From positions 310,001 through 374,000 of the forward strand of contig WAOW01000005.1 in NCBI GenBank assembly GCA_015521085.1: a stretch of DNA of 64,000 nt, read 5' to 3'. The translations under genes were made by a program, and so were the position numbers. This document shows, piece by piece, positions 34,542 to 43,800 of this stretch. Position 1 is the first letter of the stretch, and each line of letters begins with the position of its first letter. The notes beneath the pieces are model-generated. The model did not search any database and was not told where the DNA came from. It saw nothing but the letters and a program-made list of their open reading frames with translations. The DNA comes from Candidatus Thermodiscus eudorianus. Its GTDB lineage: Archaea; Thermoproteota; Thermoprotei_A; Sulfolobales; Acidilobaceae.

Positions 34542-35324
34542 TTGAACATGGTGGAGTTGAAGAACGTGGAGATAATGTACCATCCCTTCATACTTGTAAT
34601 AAAGAACCTAAACCTAGTGGTCAAGAGCAACAGCATAACAGCCCTCATAGGACCCAATGGAGCCGGCAAGAGCACCCTACTGAAGGCGATCTCGGGCGTT
34701 ATAAAGCTCGAAAGGGGGAGGGTCACCCGCGGGGAGATAATCTTCGAGGAGAAGACCAGGATAGAGAACAAGGACCCCGACTGGATAGCCAAGCTAGGCA
34801 TAGTATACGTCGCCGAGGGCAGGAGGATATTCAGGGAGCTCACAGTCCAAGAGAACATTGACGCGGTCGCCTTCGCATGGGGCAACATAGTGGACCCCAA
34901 CATAGTATACGAGTACTTCCCACGCCTCAAAGTCCACAGGAACAGGAGGGCCGGATACCTGAGCGGCGGGGAGCAGCAGATGCTAGCCATAGGACTCGCA
35001 CTGCTAGCCAAGCCGAAGCTGATGCTCCTCGACGAGCCGAGCCTTGGCCTGGCGCCTAAGATAGTCACCCAGGTCTACGAGAACATCAAGATGATGCACG
35101 ACAACGAGGGCATCACAATGCTACTAGCGGACCAGAACGCCGTGAAAGCCCTAGAGATAGCGGACTACGGCTACATAATGGAGAACGGTAGGATAGCTAC
35201 AGAGGGACCCGCAGAGGTCCTTAGAGAAGACAAGGACGTGAGGGAATTCTACCTGGGCATGGGCGCCCAGAAGATCAGCTACAAGACCGTGAAATGGTAT
35301 CACCGGAAGAAGAGGTGGGTATAG
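34542..35324 (+). CDS. livF: Branched-chain-type ABC importer ATPase LivF
   Basis: This is a 260-residue ABC ATPase with Walker A GPNGAGKSTLL, signature YLSGGEQQMLAIG and Walker B MLLDEPSLGLAP. It is the second ATPase of the importer and, unlike livG here, has a canonical signature. The start is TTG 34542, with ATG 34548 as an alternative. A near copy of the palindrome (GAGGGACCCGC) occurs near 35202. Confidence 0.92.
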   Translation: MNMVELKNVEIMYHPFILVIKNLNLVVKSNSITALIGPNGAGKSTLLKAISGVIKLERGRVTRGEIIFEEKTRIENKDPDWIAKLGIVYVAEGRRIFRELTVQENIDAVAFAWGNIVDPNIVYEYFPRLKVHRNRRAGYLSGGEQQMLAIGLALLAKPKLMLLDEPSLGLAPKIVTQVYENIKMMHDNEGITMLLADQNAVKALEIADYGYIMENGRIATEGPAEVLREDKDVREFYLGMGAQKISYKTVKWYHRKKRWV

Positions 35325-35430
35325 CCCTCCAGCCGGCTCGATCCTCCTCCAAGCCCTCGGGTTTTTAACCGCATAACAATACAACATTATAATATCCTAG
35401 CACGTATTGTAGTCCCCCGGGGCGGCCTGG

Positions 35431-36654
35431 TTGAGGAAGCTGCTACTCTCGATAGCGATAGTAGCCTTCTCAGTAATGTTCTCGATATCAATAGTGGGCC
35501 CACTGCTCTCAAGCCTAGCCGAGGCAGAAGGGATACCACTAGGCGACAAGCCAAACACCTCGATAGGAATCATATTCTCCCTAGGAGGATTCTCCCTAGC
35601 CCTATTCCAGATCCCGCTAGCCAGGCTGGCCGACAGGCTGGGGAGGAAGTGGTTTGTCTTCTGGGGAAGCCTAGGGGTAGCCCTGTCAGTCCTACTCATA
35701 GGCTACGCCCGTGAAGTGGCGGAGGCGCTAGGCCTCCACGTAACCCTAGACCCGCTTGGCTGGGACGAGTCAACGATTATGCTAGCGCTGGCGCGTACGC
35801 TGCAAGGTATAGCGGCTGCAGCCACCTGGCCAGTCCTACTATCAATACTAGCCTCGGAGCTGCCGGTCGAGTCGATGGGCACGGCCATGGGTGTCTTCGG
35901 TGCCTCCTTCGGGCTCGGGATGAGCCTAGGCCCGGTCGCGGGGCCAGGGGTCTCCGCGAAGCTCGGAATCCACGCCCCCTTCATACTATCAGCGGTACTA
36001 GCAGTTCTAGCGGCTTTAGCCTCGCTTGCTATAAAGGAGACTAGGGCCTACGGGGAGAGGCGGTCGAAGAAGAGGGCCTCGGTCAGGGATCCACGCCTGA
36101 TAAGCCTTGGACTAGTCGCCTTCACACTCCTCTACGCGATGGGCGCCCTAGTGGTCATCTATCCAAGGTATATGACGAGCGAGCTAGGCCTAAGCCTGGG
36201 AGACCTGGCCGTTGCAATGGCCCTAGCCAGCCTAACCTACTCGCTACTACAACCCCTGACAGGCAGGCTAGCCGATATTGTCGATAGGAGGCTCCTAGTA
36301 GTGGTAAGCCACCCGCTAGCCGGGATAGCGGTATTACTAGCTGGGCTCTCAAAGGATACACTAGGGATCTACGCCTCCATGCTGCTCTTCGGCCTAGCTG
36401 GCGCGTTGACTTTCCCAGCGGCAACGGCATTGCTAGGAAGCATAGCCCCTAAGGGCCTAGAGGGAACATATACCGGGATCTACAACGCGATGCTCAGCTT
36501 CGGAGTGACTATCTCGCCGATAACCGTGGGCCTGCTAGCAGACTACCTCGGCTATAAGGCGGCATTCGCAAGCGTCTTCCCCACGGTCCTAGCGGCGACG
36601 GTCACATTCATCCTACTCTATAGGAGACCAGGCCATCCACTCCACGAGGAATAG
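35431..36654 (+). CDS. MFS transporter
   Basis: This is a 407-residue protein with about twelve helices and a TTG start. The MFS loop motif between helices 2 and 3 reads ARLADRLGRKWF, repeated in the second half as TGRLADIVDRRLL. It belongs to the drug/metabolite efflux or sugar-type branch, and the substrate is unknown. It follows livF by about 100 bases and could belong to the same acid-transport programme. Confidence 0.87.
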   Translation: MRKLLLSIAIVAFSVMFSISIVGPLLSSLAEAEGIPLGDKPNTSIGIIFSLGGFSLALFQIPLARLADRLGRKWFVFWGSLGVALSVLLIGYAREVAEALGLHVTLDPLGWDESTIMLALARTLQGIAAAATWPVLLSILASELPVESMGTAMGVFGASFGLGMSLGPVAGPGVSAKLGIHAPFILSAVLAVLAALASLAIKETRAYGERRSKKRASVRDPRLISLGLVAFTLLYAMGALVVIYPRYMTSELGLSLGDLAVAMALASLTYSLLQPLTGRLADIVDRRLLVVVSHPLAGIAVLLAGLSKDTLGIYASMLLFGLAGALTFPAATALLGSIAPKGLEGTYTGIYNAMLSFGVTISPITVGLLADYLGYKAAFASVFPTVLAATVTFILLYRRPGHPLHEE

Positions 36655-36671
36655 GATGGTAGAGGGCGTTA

Positions 36672-36682
36672 GAGGGACCCTC
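36672..36682. repeat. GAGGGWCCCTC palindrome (A centre), intergenic
   Basis: Exact copy between the MFS gene and the small membrane gene, about 30 bases upstream of the latter's TATA-like TTATAT. Confidence 0.9.
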
Positions 36683-36734
36683 CTACGAAGACCTTCGTCG
36701 AACGCTTCACTTATATCCCCCGTCGAATGTAACA

Positions 36735-37031
36735 GTGAGTCACTCCGGCGACCGAGTAGTGATTGATGCGACACAGGCACTGGGAGTCGCGGGGATGCTA
36801 CTAGTCTTCGCCAGCTTCACTGTCAGGAACTGGCTGTGGCTCTACACGCTCAACCTGGCGGGAACACTACTACTAGACCTGTACGCGGTCCTACAGGGAG
36901 ACCCGGTCTTCACACTGCTTGAAACCGGGATTGCCCTCTTCCTACTCTACAGGGTTGGGAACGAGCTAAGGGTTAGAAGACTGGAAAAGAGGGTTAGAGG
37001 CAGGAACCACTCCTCTACAAGCGGCGGGTAG
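36735..37031 (+). CDS. Small three-helix membrane protein
   Basis: This is a 98-residue protein with a GTG start that fits leaderless initiation from TTATAT at 36710-36715. Three hydrophobic helices with the phrase VRNWLWLYTLNLAGTLLLDLYAVLQ resemble a class of small uncharacterised membrane proteins. The tail is strongly basic (RVRRLEKRVRGR). Function unknown. Confidence 0.6.
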   Translation: MSHSGDRVVIDATQALGVAGMLLVFASFTVRNWLWLYTLNLAGTLLLDLYAVLQGDPVFTLLETGIALFLLYRVGNELRVRRLEKRVRGRNHSSTSGG

Positions 37032-37056
37032 CCCCCCCATCCTCGGCGGATCCGCT

Positions 37057-39375
37057 TTATCCCTGGGCTTTCAATAGGCGATACAGCTTCATTATTCCAC
37101 CGGAGAGTTTAGCCACCTCTTCCTCGGAAGGCTCCTGGCCCAGGATCACCCTCATCAACAACAGCTCGTCACCAACCATCCCCTCCGGGGGATCCTCCAG
37201 TATCCGTCTCGCCTTCTCTCTCGCCGAATCCAGGTCACCCTCCAGGTAGTCTAGGACCGCCTCCTCCCACTGGATATCGCCTTCGACGTATCCGATGAAC
37301 CTGTTCTCCTTGGCCTCGGCCAGCCTGGCCCTTGCTCCTCTGAGGTCTCTCTCTACGATGCTAGTGTATATGAAGAGCGGCGATGCGAGAGCCATTATAT
37401 GCTCCCTCAAGTCGCCGTAGAGGAGGCTGGCGACCTCCTCTACCTCGGCTAGGGTCTTCTTGAGACCGCTTATCTCCCCCATGTAGCTCTGTATGACTGC
37501 TATGTGGACCAGTGCGACGGCATAGTTACCGAAGTCCTCTTTCTCAAGCTCTATCTGGGCCTCTCTTATCGAGTTGTTTAGAGCCCTCTCCAGGTCGCCC
37601 TCGTAGAATGCGATAACGGTATCGCTCCCAAGGATTGTTGGCTCTATAACCTTCTTCAGATCCCGGGGTAGCTCCTGGTAGATGGACTTCGCCTCGTCTA
37701 GTAGATTCTTTCCCTCGTCCATCTTTCCCGTTTTCACGAGCAGGCCTGCGAGGAGGGCAGCTACCCTGGCGTATAGTGGTTTCTTGCTCCTCAGCCGCTC
37801 GACGTGTTTCTGTAGTGTCTTGACTCCTTCTTTGAGGCCTAGCTTGTTTGTTGAAACCTCGATCAAAGTCTTCTCTATCGTGAATAGGGATCGCTGGTAT
37901 AGCGTTAACCCGCTGCAGTACTGGAGCTTCCCGACTATACTATGGTATAGGCCGAAGCAGCAGGTCATCCAGCTCGAACCATATAGCAGGCGTTCCTCGA
38001 TCACCGGGACTATATCGTCTATGAAGCAGTTCTCTGCCATGAGGAGCAGGCCCTGCATCCTCCGTTTTATGTCCGGGTGCCTGCTTAGGGCCCGGGCCAC
38101 TTGCCTCGCCAGGAGCCTCAGCCTGTGTGTAGAGGCTACTTTTGGCAAGCCGGCTATCCGCTCCCTAACCTTCACCTCATCATCCAATACCTCGATGAAG
38201 CCGAGCCTCTTGAGAGCGTTTAGCCGCCTGGAGCAGGTTATCTGCTTGAGGGCGAGTATATCGCATAGCGTCTCCGCTGGCAGGGTCCCTCCACTAGCTA
38301 TCAGTAGTTCGAGTATTAGCTTGTCGTTCTCGCCGAGTATCTCGCCTATCTCCGACTCGTAGTATGAGGTCACCGCCCTGTTTATGCACTCGTCCAGCGG
38401 TAGTCCCGTTGACTTGTACAGGTTTATGATCCCGTGTACTAGGAGTGGTATGCCCCCGCTCGACTTCGCGATCCTAGCGACATCACTCCTCGACAGGTTG
38501 ATGGTTATATCTCTGGCTAGCGTCTCTAATAGCTCTGCCGTCGCCTCAGGGGGTAGGGGCCCGACCTCTAAGTCGAGTACTCTGCCCTTCCAGTATGGGA
38601 GCTTCTTCTCCCTATACCTTGATATAATGAAGACCCTAGCCGGGTTCTCGATCTTCTCGGCTAGGGAGAGGGCGTACTCTCTAGGCTCCTTGCCTATCTC
38701 GTGGAAGTCGTCGAACACTATCACAGCCGAATGCATGCTCAGTAGCCTGGCGAGGGTTTCGACGCCACTGTTAAGTATGCTTCTCGCATCCATCCCAGTT
38801 ATCGTTGATGCCAGGAGGGATAGCTTCCACTTCAGCGTCTCTCCAGTGTCTGAAGGGATTGGAGTGTACCAGTATACGGGGTCGCTCCCTCTATAGCGCC
38901 TAATGTACCATGCTACTAGGCTCGACTTCCCAACGCCTGGCAGGCCCCAGACGTGTATTATTGGAGCGTTAGAGGAGTGTATCGCGTATAGCTCCTCCTC
39001 CCTCCCTATGGGGTCCTGGTATTCTGGGATTATGCTCCTCCTCAGCCTAACCACGTCTCTATAGGTCTCGCCCTTGGAGAATGATACTTCGAGGGCCCCG
39101 CCATCGAACCTGATACTGAATCCCTCTATGTTTAACTCGTAGATCTTCACGTTCCTACCGCCTATCCTCTTCCAGCGGCTTCTTACAACGCCTAGCTTCT
39201 CAAGGTGCTTCAGCCTTCTAGATATCGATGTCTCGTCTTGTTGGAGTACCTCCGCTATCTCCCTCGTGTACGAGGGTCTCATGCTCAGTAGCATTAGTAT
39301 CTGGATGTTTACCTTGTTCTTTATCGTGTTCAGCAGTACATCTAGCTTCTCGGCTGGCTCGGGCGACTCGACCAC
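37057..39375 (-). CDS. STAND-type regulator: HTH, NTPase and helical repeats
   Basis: This is a 772-residue protein. An N-terminal ArsR/MarR-like winged helix (residues 15-80: TREIAEVLQQDETSISRRLK then HLEKLGVV) is followed by a STAND/NACHT-like NTPase with Walker A VWGLPGVGKSSLVAW (about 142) and Walker B SAVIVFDDFHEIG (about 216). The C-terminal 350 residues are TPR-like helical repeats. Bacterial relatives (MalT type) use ligand-gated oligomerisation to control transcription. Some STAND proteins act in defence. The target genes are unknown. It is not co-directional with its neighbours. Confidence 0.82.
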   Translation of the reverse strand: MVESPEPAEKLDVLLNTIKNKVNIQILMLLSMRPSYTREIAEVLQQDETSISRRLKHLEKLGVVRSRWKRIGGRNVKIYELNIEGFSIRFDGGALEVSFSKGETYRDVVRLRRSIIPEYQDPIGREEELYAIHSSNAPIIHVWGLPGVGKSSLVAWYIRRYRGSDPVYWYTPIPSDTGETLKWKLSLLASTITGMDARSILNSGVETLARLLSMHSAVIVFDDFHEIGKEPREYALSLAEKIENPARVFIISRYREKKLPYWKGRVLDLEVGPLPPEATAELLETLARDITINLSRSDVARIAKSSGGIPLLVHGIINLYKSTGLPLDECINRAVTSYYESEIGEILGENDKLILELLIASGGTLPAETLCDILALKQITCSRRLNALKRLGFIEVLDDEVKVRERIAGLPKVASTHRLRLLARQVARALSRHPDIKRRMQGLLLMAENCFIDDIVPVIEERLLYGSSWMTCCFGLYHSIVGKLQYCSGLTLYQRSLFTIEKTLIEVSTNKLGLKEGVKTLQKHVERLRSKKPLYARVAALLAGLLVKTGKMDEGKNLLDEAKSIYQELPRDLKKVIEPTILGSDTVIAFYEGDLERALNNSIREAQIELEKEDFGNYAVALVHIAVIQSYMGEISGLKKTLAEVEEVASLLYGDLREHIMALASPLFIYTSIVERDLRGARARLAEAKENRFIGYVEGDIQWEEAVLDYLEGDLDSAREKARRILEDPPEGMVGDELLLMRVILGQEPSEEEVAKLSGGIMKLYRLLKAQG

Positions 39376-39578
39376 CAGCTCGACCTGCTATACGGGGATC
39401 CACTCTAACCCTATAGCATGGAGTGCTATAAAGCTTTCTAATTAATGAAAACAAGTGAGAGATATTATACTAGCGGGGTGACGGGCCTGCCAGGGCCAGG
39501 CGAAACTCTGAATTTCAGAGCCTCATATAAACTAAATAAGAAGCCCCTGGAGGGATCTAACAGGGGGAAGAAGGAGGG

Positions 39579-40190
39579 TTGGAGGAGGACAGAGAAGCCC
39601 TAATCCGTGAAATGTCCGATGTAGCAGCCATAGCCGTTAAGATAAGGAAGTTCCTAAACCACATAGCATCATCATTCTCATTCTACGTATACTCCCTCGG
39701 AGTCATAGGCCCCCTCCTAGTGGCTAAAGGGCTCGGGGAGATGCTCGGGGGCAACCCCGACTACTGGAACACGGGCGGGATTATACTCGGCGTCCTCATA
39801 GCAACCTACCTACACGGCACACTCCTCTCAAAGATCGTCAGAAGCCTCGGGGTAGAAAGGGAGGCTTCAAGGTCGAAGTACGCCCTGGTACTCTTCATGC
39901 TAATCTTCTTCGGCATAGGGATAGCCTCATACCTAGTAGGAGAACTCATACCCTCAGCCAGCAGCGTCTCATGGTACCCACCACTAGCGGTACTGCTACT
40001 GGTAATCTACCTATTAATGAGGTCAGAGTACACGTTCCCACACCTAGTAGCGTCGATAATCATGCTAGCCACCTCCCCCCTCGTACTATACATGGGCTCC
40101 ATCGACATAGCCATAGGCCTACTACTCATATCATACCTAATCGCCGGGACGCACAGCGCATACAAGGCCCTGGAGGAGCTCGGCGGATAG
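39579..40190 (+). CDS. Multi-pass membrane protein paired with HTH regulator
   Basis: This is a 203-residue protein with a TTG start preceded by GAAGGAGGG. Five to six hydrophobic helices follow a short cytoplasmic N-terminus. Its stop is two bases before the start of a winged-helix regulator gene. Such membrane/HTH pairs often sense membrane or surface states. No family is recognised. Confidence 0.65.
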   Translation: MEEDREALIREMSDVAAIAVKIRKFLNHIASSFSFYVYSLGVIGPLLVAKGLGEMLGGNPDYWNTGGIILGVLIATYLHGTLLSKIVRSLGVEREASRSKYALVLFMLIFFGIGIASYLVGELIPSASSVSWYPPLAVLLLVIYLLMRSEYTFPHLVASIIMLATSPLVLYMGSIDIAIGLLLISYLIAGTHSAYKALEELGG

Positions 40191-40192
40191 AT

Positions 40193-40525
40193 ATGCCGGA
40201 TAGAGGGACCCCTCACATGCAGCTATCCCGGGAGGCCCAGATACTCTTCAACCACAAGCGCTTCATAATAACAACGATACTCTACATCAGGGGGTCCCTC
40301 ACGATGGCCCAGCTTAGGAAGGCCACAAACCTGTCATGGGGCGATCTAGACTCAAACATCCGGTACCTACACAGGCACGGCCTCGTGACCTACCGTAGAA
40401 CCATCACGGAGTCGGGCCCGAGGTCGATCGTCGCTCTCACAAAGAAGGGAGCCGAGGCCTATAACGAGCTGACATCTTACCTCTCCCAATACCTCGCAGG
40501 CAAGAGAGACTCCAAGACAGGTTAG
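40193..40525 (+). CDS. Winged-helix transcriptional regulator
   Basis: The start was chosen at ATG 40193, directly after the upstream stop; ATG 40217 is the alternative. The 110-residue product (MPDRGTPHMQLSREA...) has a MarR/PadR-like winged helix: GSLTMAQLRKATNLSWGDLD as recognition core, then YLHRHGLVTYRRT and a wing RSIVALTKKGAEAY. A longer open frame from 39971 runs through the membrane gene and is not real. It probably controls the membrane gene or the surface protein downstream. Near copies of the palindrome lie at 40203 and 40290. Confidence 0.8.
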   Translation: MPDRGTPHMQLSREAQILFNHKRFIITTILYIRGSLTMAQLRKATNLSWGDLDSNIRYLHRHGLVTYRRTITESGPRSIVALTKKGAEAYNELTSYLSQYLAGKRDSKTG

Positions 40526-40803
40526 CCCCGACGACAGTAAACCCTGGGGGCCGCATAGCCCCGTGTTAATACGTGGACCCCGGAGGGCGTTTTCCTCTAT
40601 ATAGAAATAGACCGGCTTTAGGCTGGATCCAAGACTTAATTAGGGGGTGATTGTGTAATATGGGTCTTAATAAAGATTTTATATCAGGGTTAATAAAGCC
40701 GGTTTGAGGCGCAGCATCTGAACCTTAAATAGGAGGCGACACAATACTTTATAACATAGTTTATTATAAAATGAATTAGTTATATCAGCGAGGCGTCTCA
40801 TCG
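40526..40803 (+). promoter_or_regulatory. Upstream region of the large surface protein
   Basis: 278 bases, AT-rich toward the gene. TATA-like CTTTATAAC (about 40748) and TTATTATAAAA (about 40762) lie 40-55 bases before the ATG at 40804. AATAAAGATTTTATAT near 40670 may be a second promoter. No other gene is seen. Confidence 0.5.
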
Positions 40804-43800
40804 ATGAACTATAAGTGGATGAAGCTAATCATCCTACTATCACTGGCTCTAACCGCAACACTCCTAATAACACACGGAGAGGATGGAGGATCAGGCGACC
40901 TCGTTATAGCAAACACTACAACCCTACGAAACCGCGTACTAACCATACAAGGAAGCCTAATAATAGAGCCAGGCGGAAAGCTGATCCTAGAGAACTCTAC
41001 CATAATACTAGACGAGACAAAAGATTTTCAGTACAACGTGACTGTAAAGGGAGAACTAGACCTCAACGATAACTCGAAGATCAATACTACGAGCGGATAC
41101 AAGTACACAGTCTACGTTGACAACGGAACACTAACCATAAACAACTCCGCACTAGAGAACATAGGCGGCAACAGCGGACCAGGCATCAGCGCCTCAGGCG
41201 AATCCCCGAGGCTAGAGTTCCATAACGCGCTGATAACCTACAAGGGATACTACATGAAGATCCTAGTCCATGTAGATACAAAGACTGACGGAGTGGAGGC
41301 GACGCTGGGCAGGCTCTCCGTAAACGGTCTGAGGACCCAGTCGGAGGACGGCAACGTACCGCAGAACTATATGATCAAGGTCGAGGGCGACACGGTATTC
41401 AGTATAACGGGCGTGGACTTCCTAGACGGAAAGCTGACGGGGTGGAGCGATATCTTCATCTCCTACTCTGCCTCCACTACTAGAATCCCCTCAAATATAA
41501 CATTGAATCTAACCAGCTCCAAGGCGGATACAATCAAGGTATACTCCTACAAGAAGCTCAACCTACGAATACACAACGTTACAGGCGGCACATTAACGGT
41601 GTCCGGCAGCTATAATGTGTTCCTGAACGCTAGTGTGACGAACTCTACGTTCACAGGTAAAATAGACGTGGACTACTCTGAACTCTACGCCAGGGACTTA
41701 AACGCGCAGTCGATAAAAGCCGAGAACACAAACGTGACCATAATAGACTCGGCTATAACGAACCCGGGTAACGACGGCGTCTACGTGTACGAGTCCCTCA
41801 AAGAACACTTCAGCATCAACCTAACCAACGTTAAGATAATCAACGTGACACAGGGCTACTACTATGGAGAGCAGAGTGGCGTAAAGATACATCAAGCCAA
41901 CAGAGACACAGAGGTACACATCAAGAACCTAACGGTGACCAGGAAACCCGGAGAGGAGGGAGTCCCCGGCATATACATCGGCGACGTGAAGGGCGCCGAG
42001 ATACACGTATCAGACTCTGAGATCCCGGGCATAGAGATATCGACCGATAAAAACTTCTTTGACGGTGGAATGTCGGAGAGGGTAAACCTATACCTGTCAA
42101 ACGTGAAGTCATCCCTCGACGGGAAGCCGATAGTAGTCTACAGAGGCTCTAGCAGCAGCAAGTTGTCGGGAAGCTATGCGCAGATCTTCATATACAACTG
42201 TAGCAACATCGAGGTAGGCAACATGTCCTTCACAGAGAGCATCCCGAACCCACTGGTAATAGCGGGGTCCTCGGACATCAAGGTTAGCAACATAACGACA
42301 AACAACAGCGTCTTCCACGCGGCAATCCTAGTCCTAGACTCACGCAACATAGACCTGGAGGGGTTGAGGATCAATTCGTCGACAACCTCGCAATATACCA
42401 GGAGCATAGCTCTGGTCAACGCGAGCGACGTGACTTTAAACAACTCGGAGATATGGGGCGGAAGCGACTACCAGTTCGCGAACGCCCTACTAATAAGCTA
42501 TAGCACTCTGGAAATGGACAAGACCTCCATCACGTCCACTGTATCCAACTCGATAGCAGTACAGGCGATCAAGTACTCGACCCTGAGCATCACAGACTCA
42601 AACATCACAAGCGCCTCCACGGGGATAAAAGCGGCCGGGTCAACAGACATATCGCCTCCACAATCCCTCTCCATATACCACTCCAGCGTCACAGCCGGTT
42701 ACAGGGCGGTGGTAAACGATAACAGGCTTATAATACAGTCCTCAAACCTGACGGTCGAGACGGAGAGCCCCCGATCATCCTCATACGTCCTAGCTCTATC
42801 GCATCCGAGGTATTTGCTGGTCAACGCCTCAAAACTTGAGAGCACCATAGCCTCGGGGTACATAGACTCCATAGTCTACCTCGACGCCGGTAACGCTGGA
42901 AACCTCAACCTGACACTCACAGGCAACAACCTCACAGGGCCAGCCAAATACGGCATCTATGTCGCGTCCTTCACCAATGCAAGCAGTAGCCTGGTGATAA
43001 AGGATAACTCGCTCCAGGGACAGATAGTTTCGATCCTGCTAAAGTCCTCCGAGGGAGCCTCGGTAACGGACAATAGAATAACGTCTGGGGCAAGCTCTCC
43101 TGGCGGCATAGTGTTGAAGCCCTCTAGCATAGGCCAGACCCTACACGAGATACAGGGCAACCTGATCGACGGACGTCCAATAACATACCTCTACAGGGAT
43201 ACCGCCATAGGCCTACATGGATTCGGCCAGATAATAGCCGTGATGTCTCACGTCGAGGCAGAGAATACCGGCATCACGGGATACCCAGGGGTGGTCCAGC
43301 TCTACTCCTCCACAATGACGGTCAAGAACGCTAGCATAACGGCCCCCTACAGCGACAATGGAGCGCTGGACTCCTACGAGAGGCAGGACGCCCCTGTATT
43401 CAAGACGGAGTACAGCTCGACCCTGACAATAGAAGGTTCGAGGATAAACGCCAAGACGAGCCTGATATTATTCGAAGTCGAGCTAAACGGGGGCACTGGA
43501 GAGGGACTAGTCCTAAACAACACTAGGATAGAGGGGACAGCCTATAGGCTAGTGGATACGACGGCCCAGGTGTCCATAGGCATATACAACTCCGTGATAA
43601 ACTGGAACGCGACCATCGAGGGAAGCCTAAACCATGAGATCACCAGGATGTACTGCAACACCGGCAATCCAGGCCTAGAGTTCGACCTAGTAAACACTAG
43701 GGTGACGATAGCCAGTGGCAAGAAGTTCGACCTGGAACAGGTGAGACGAGTCTACTGGAAGAACGTGACCGTAGAATCATCCAGCAAAACCGGGATTAGC

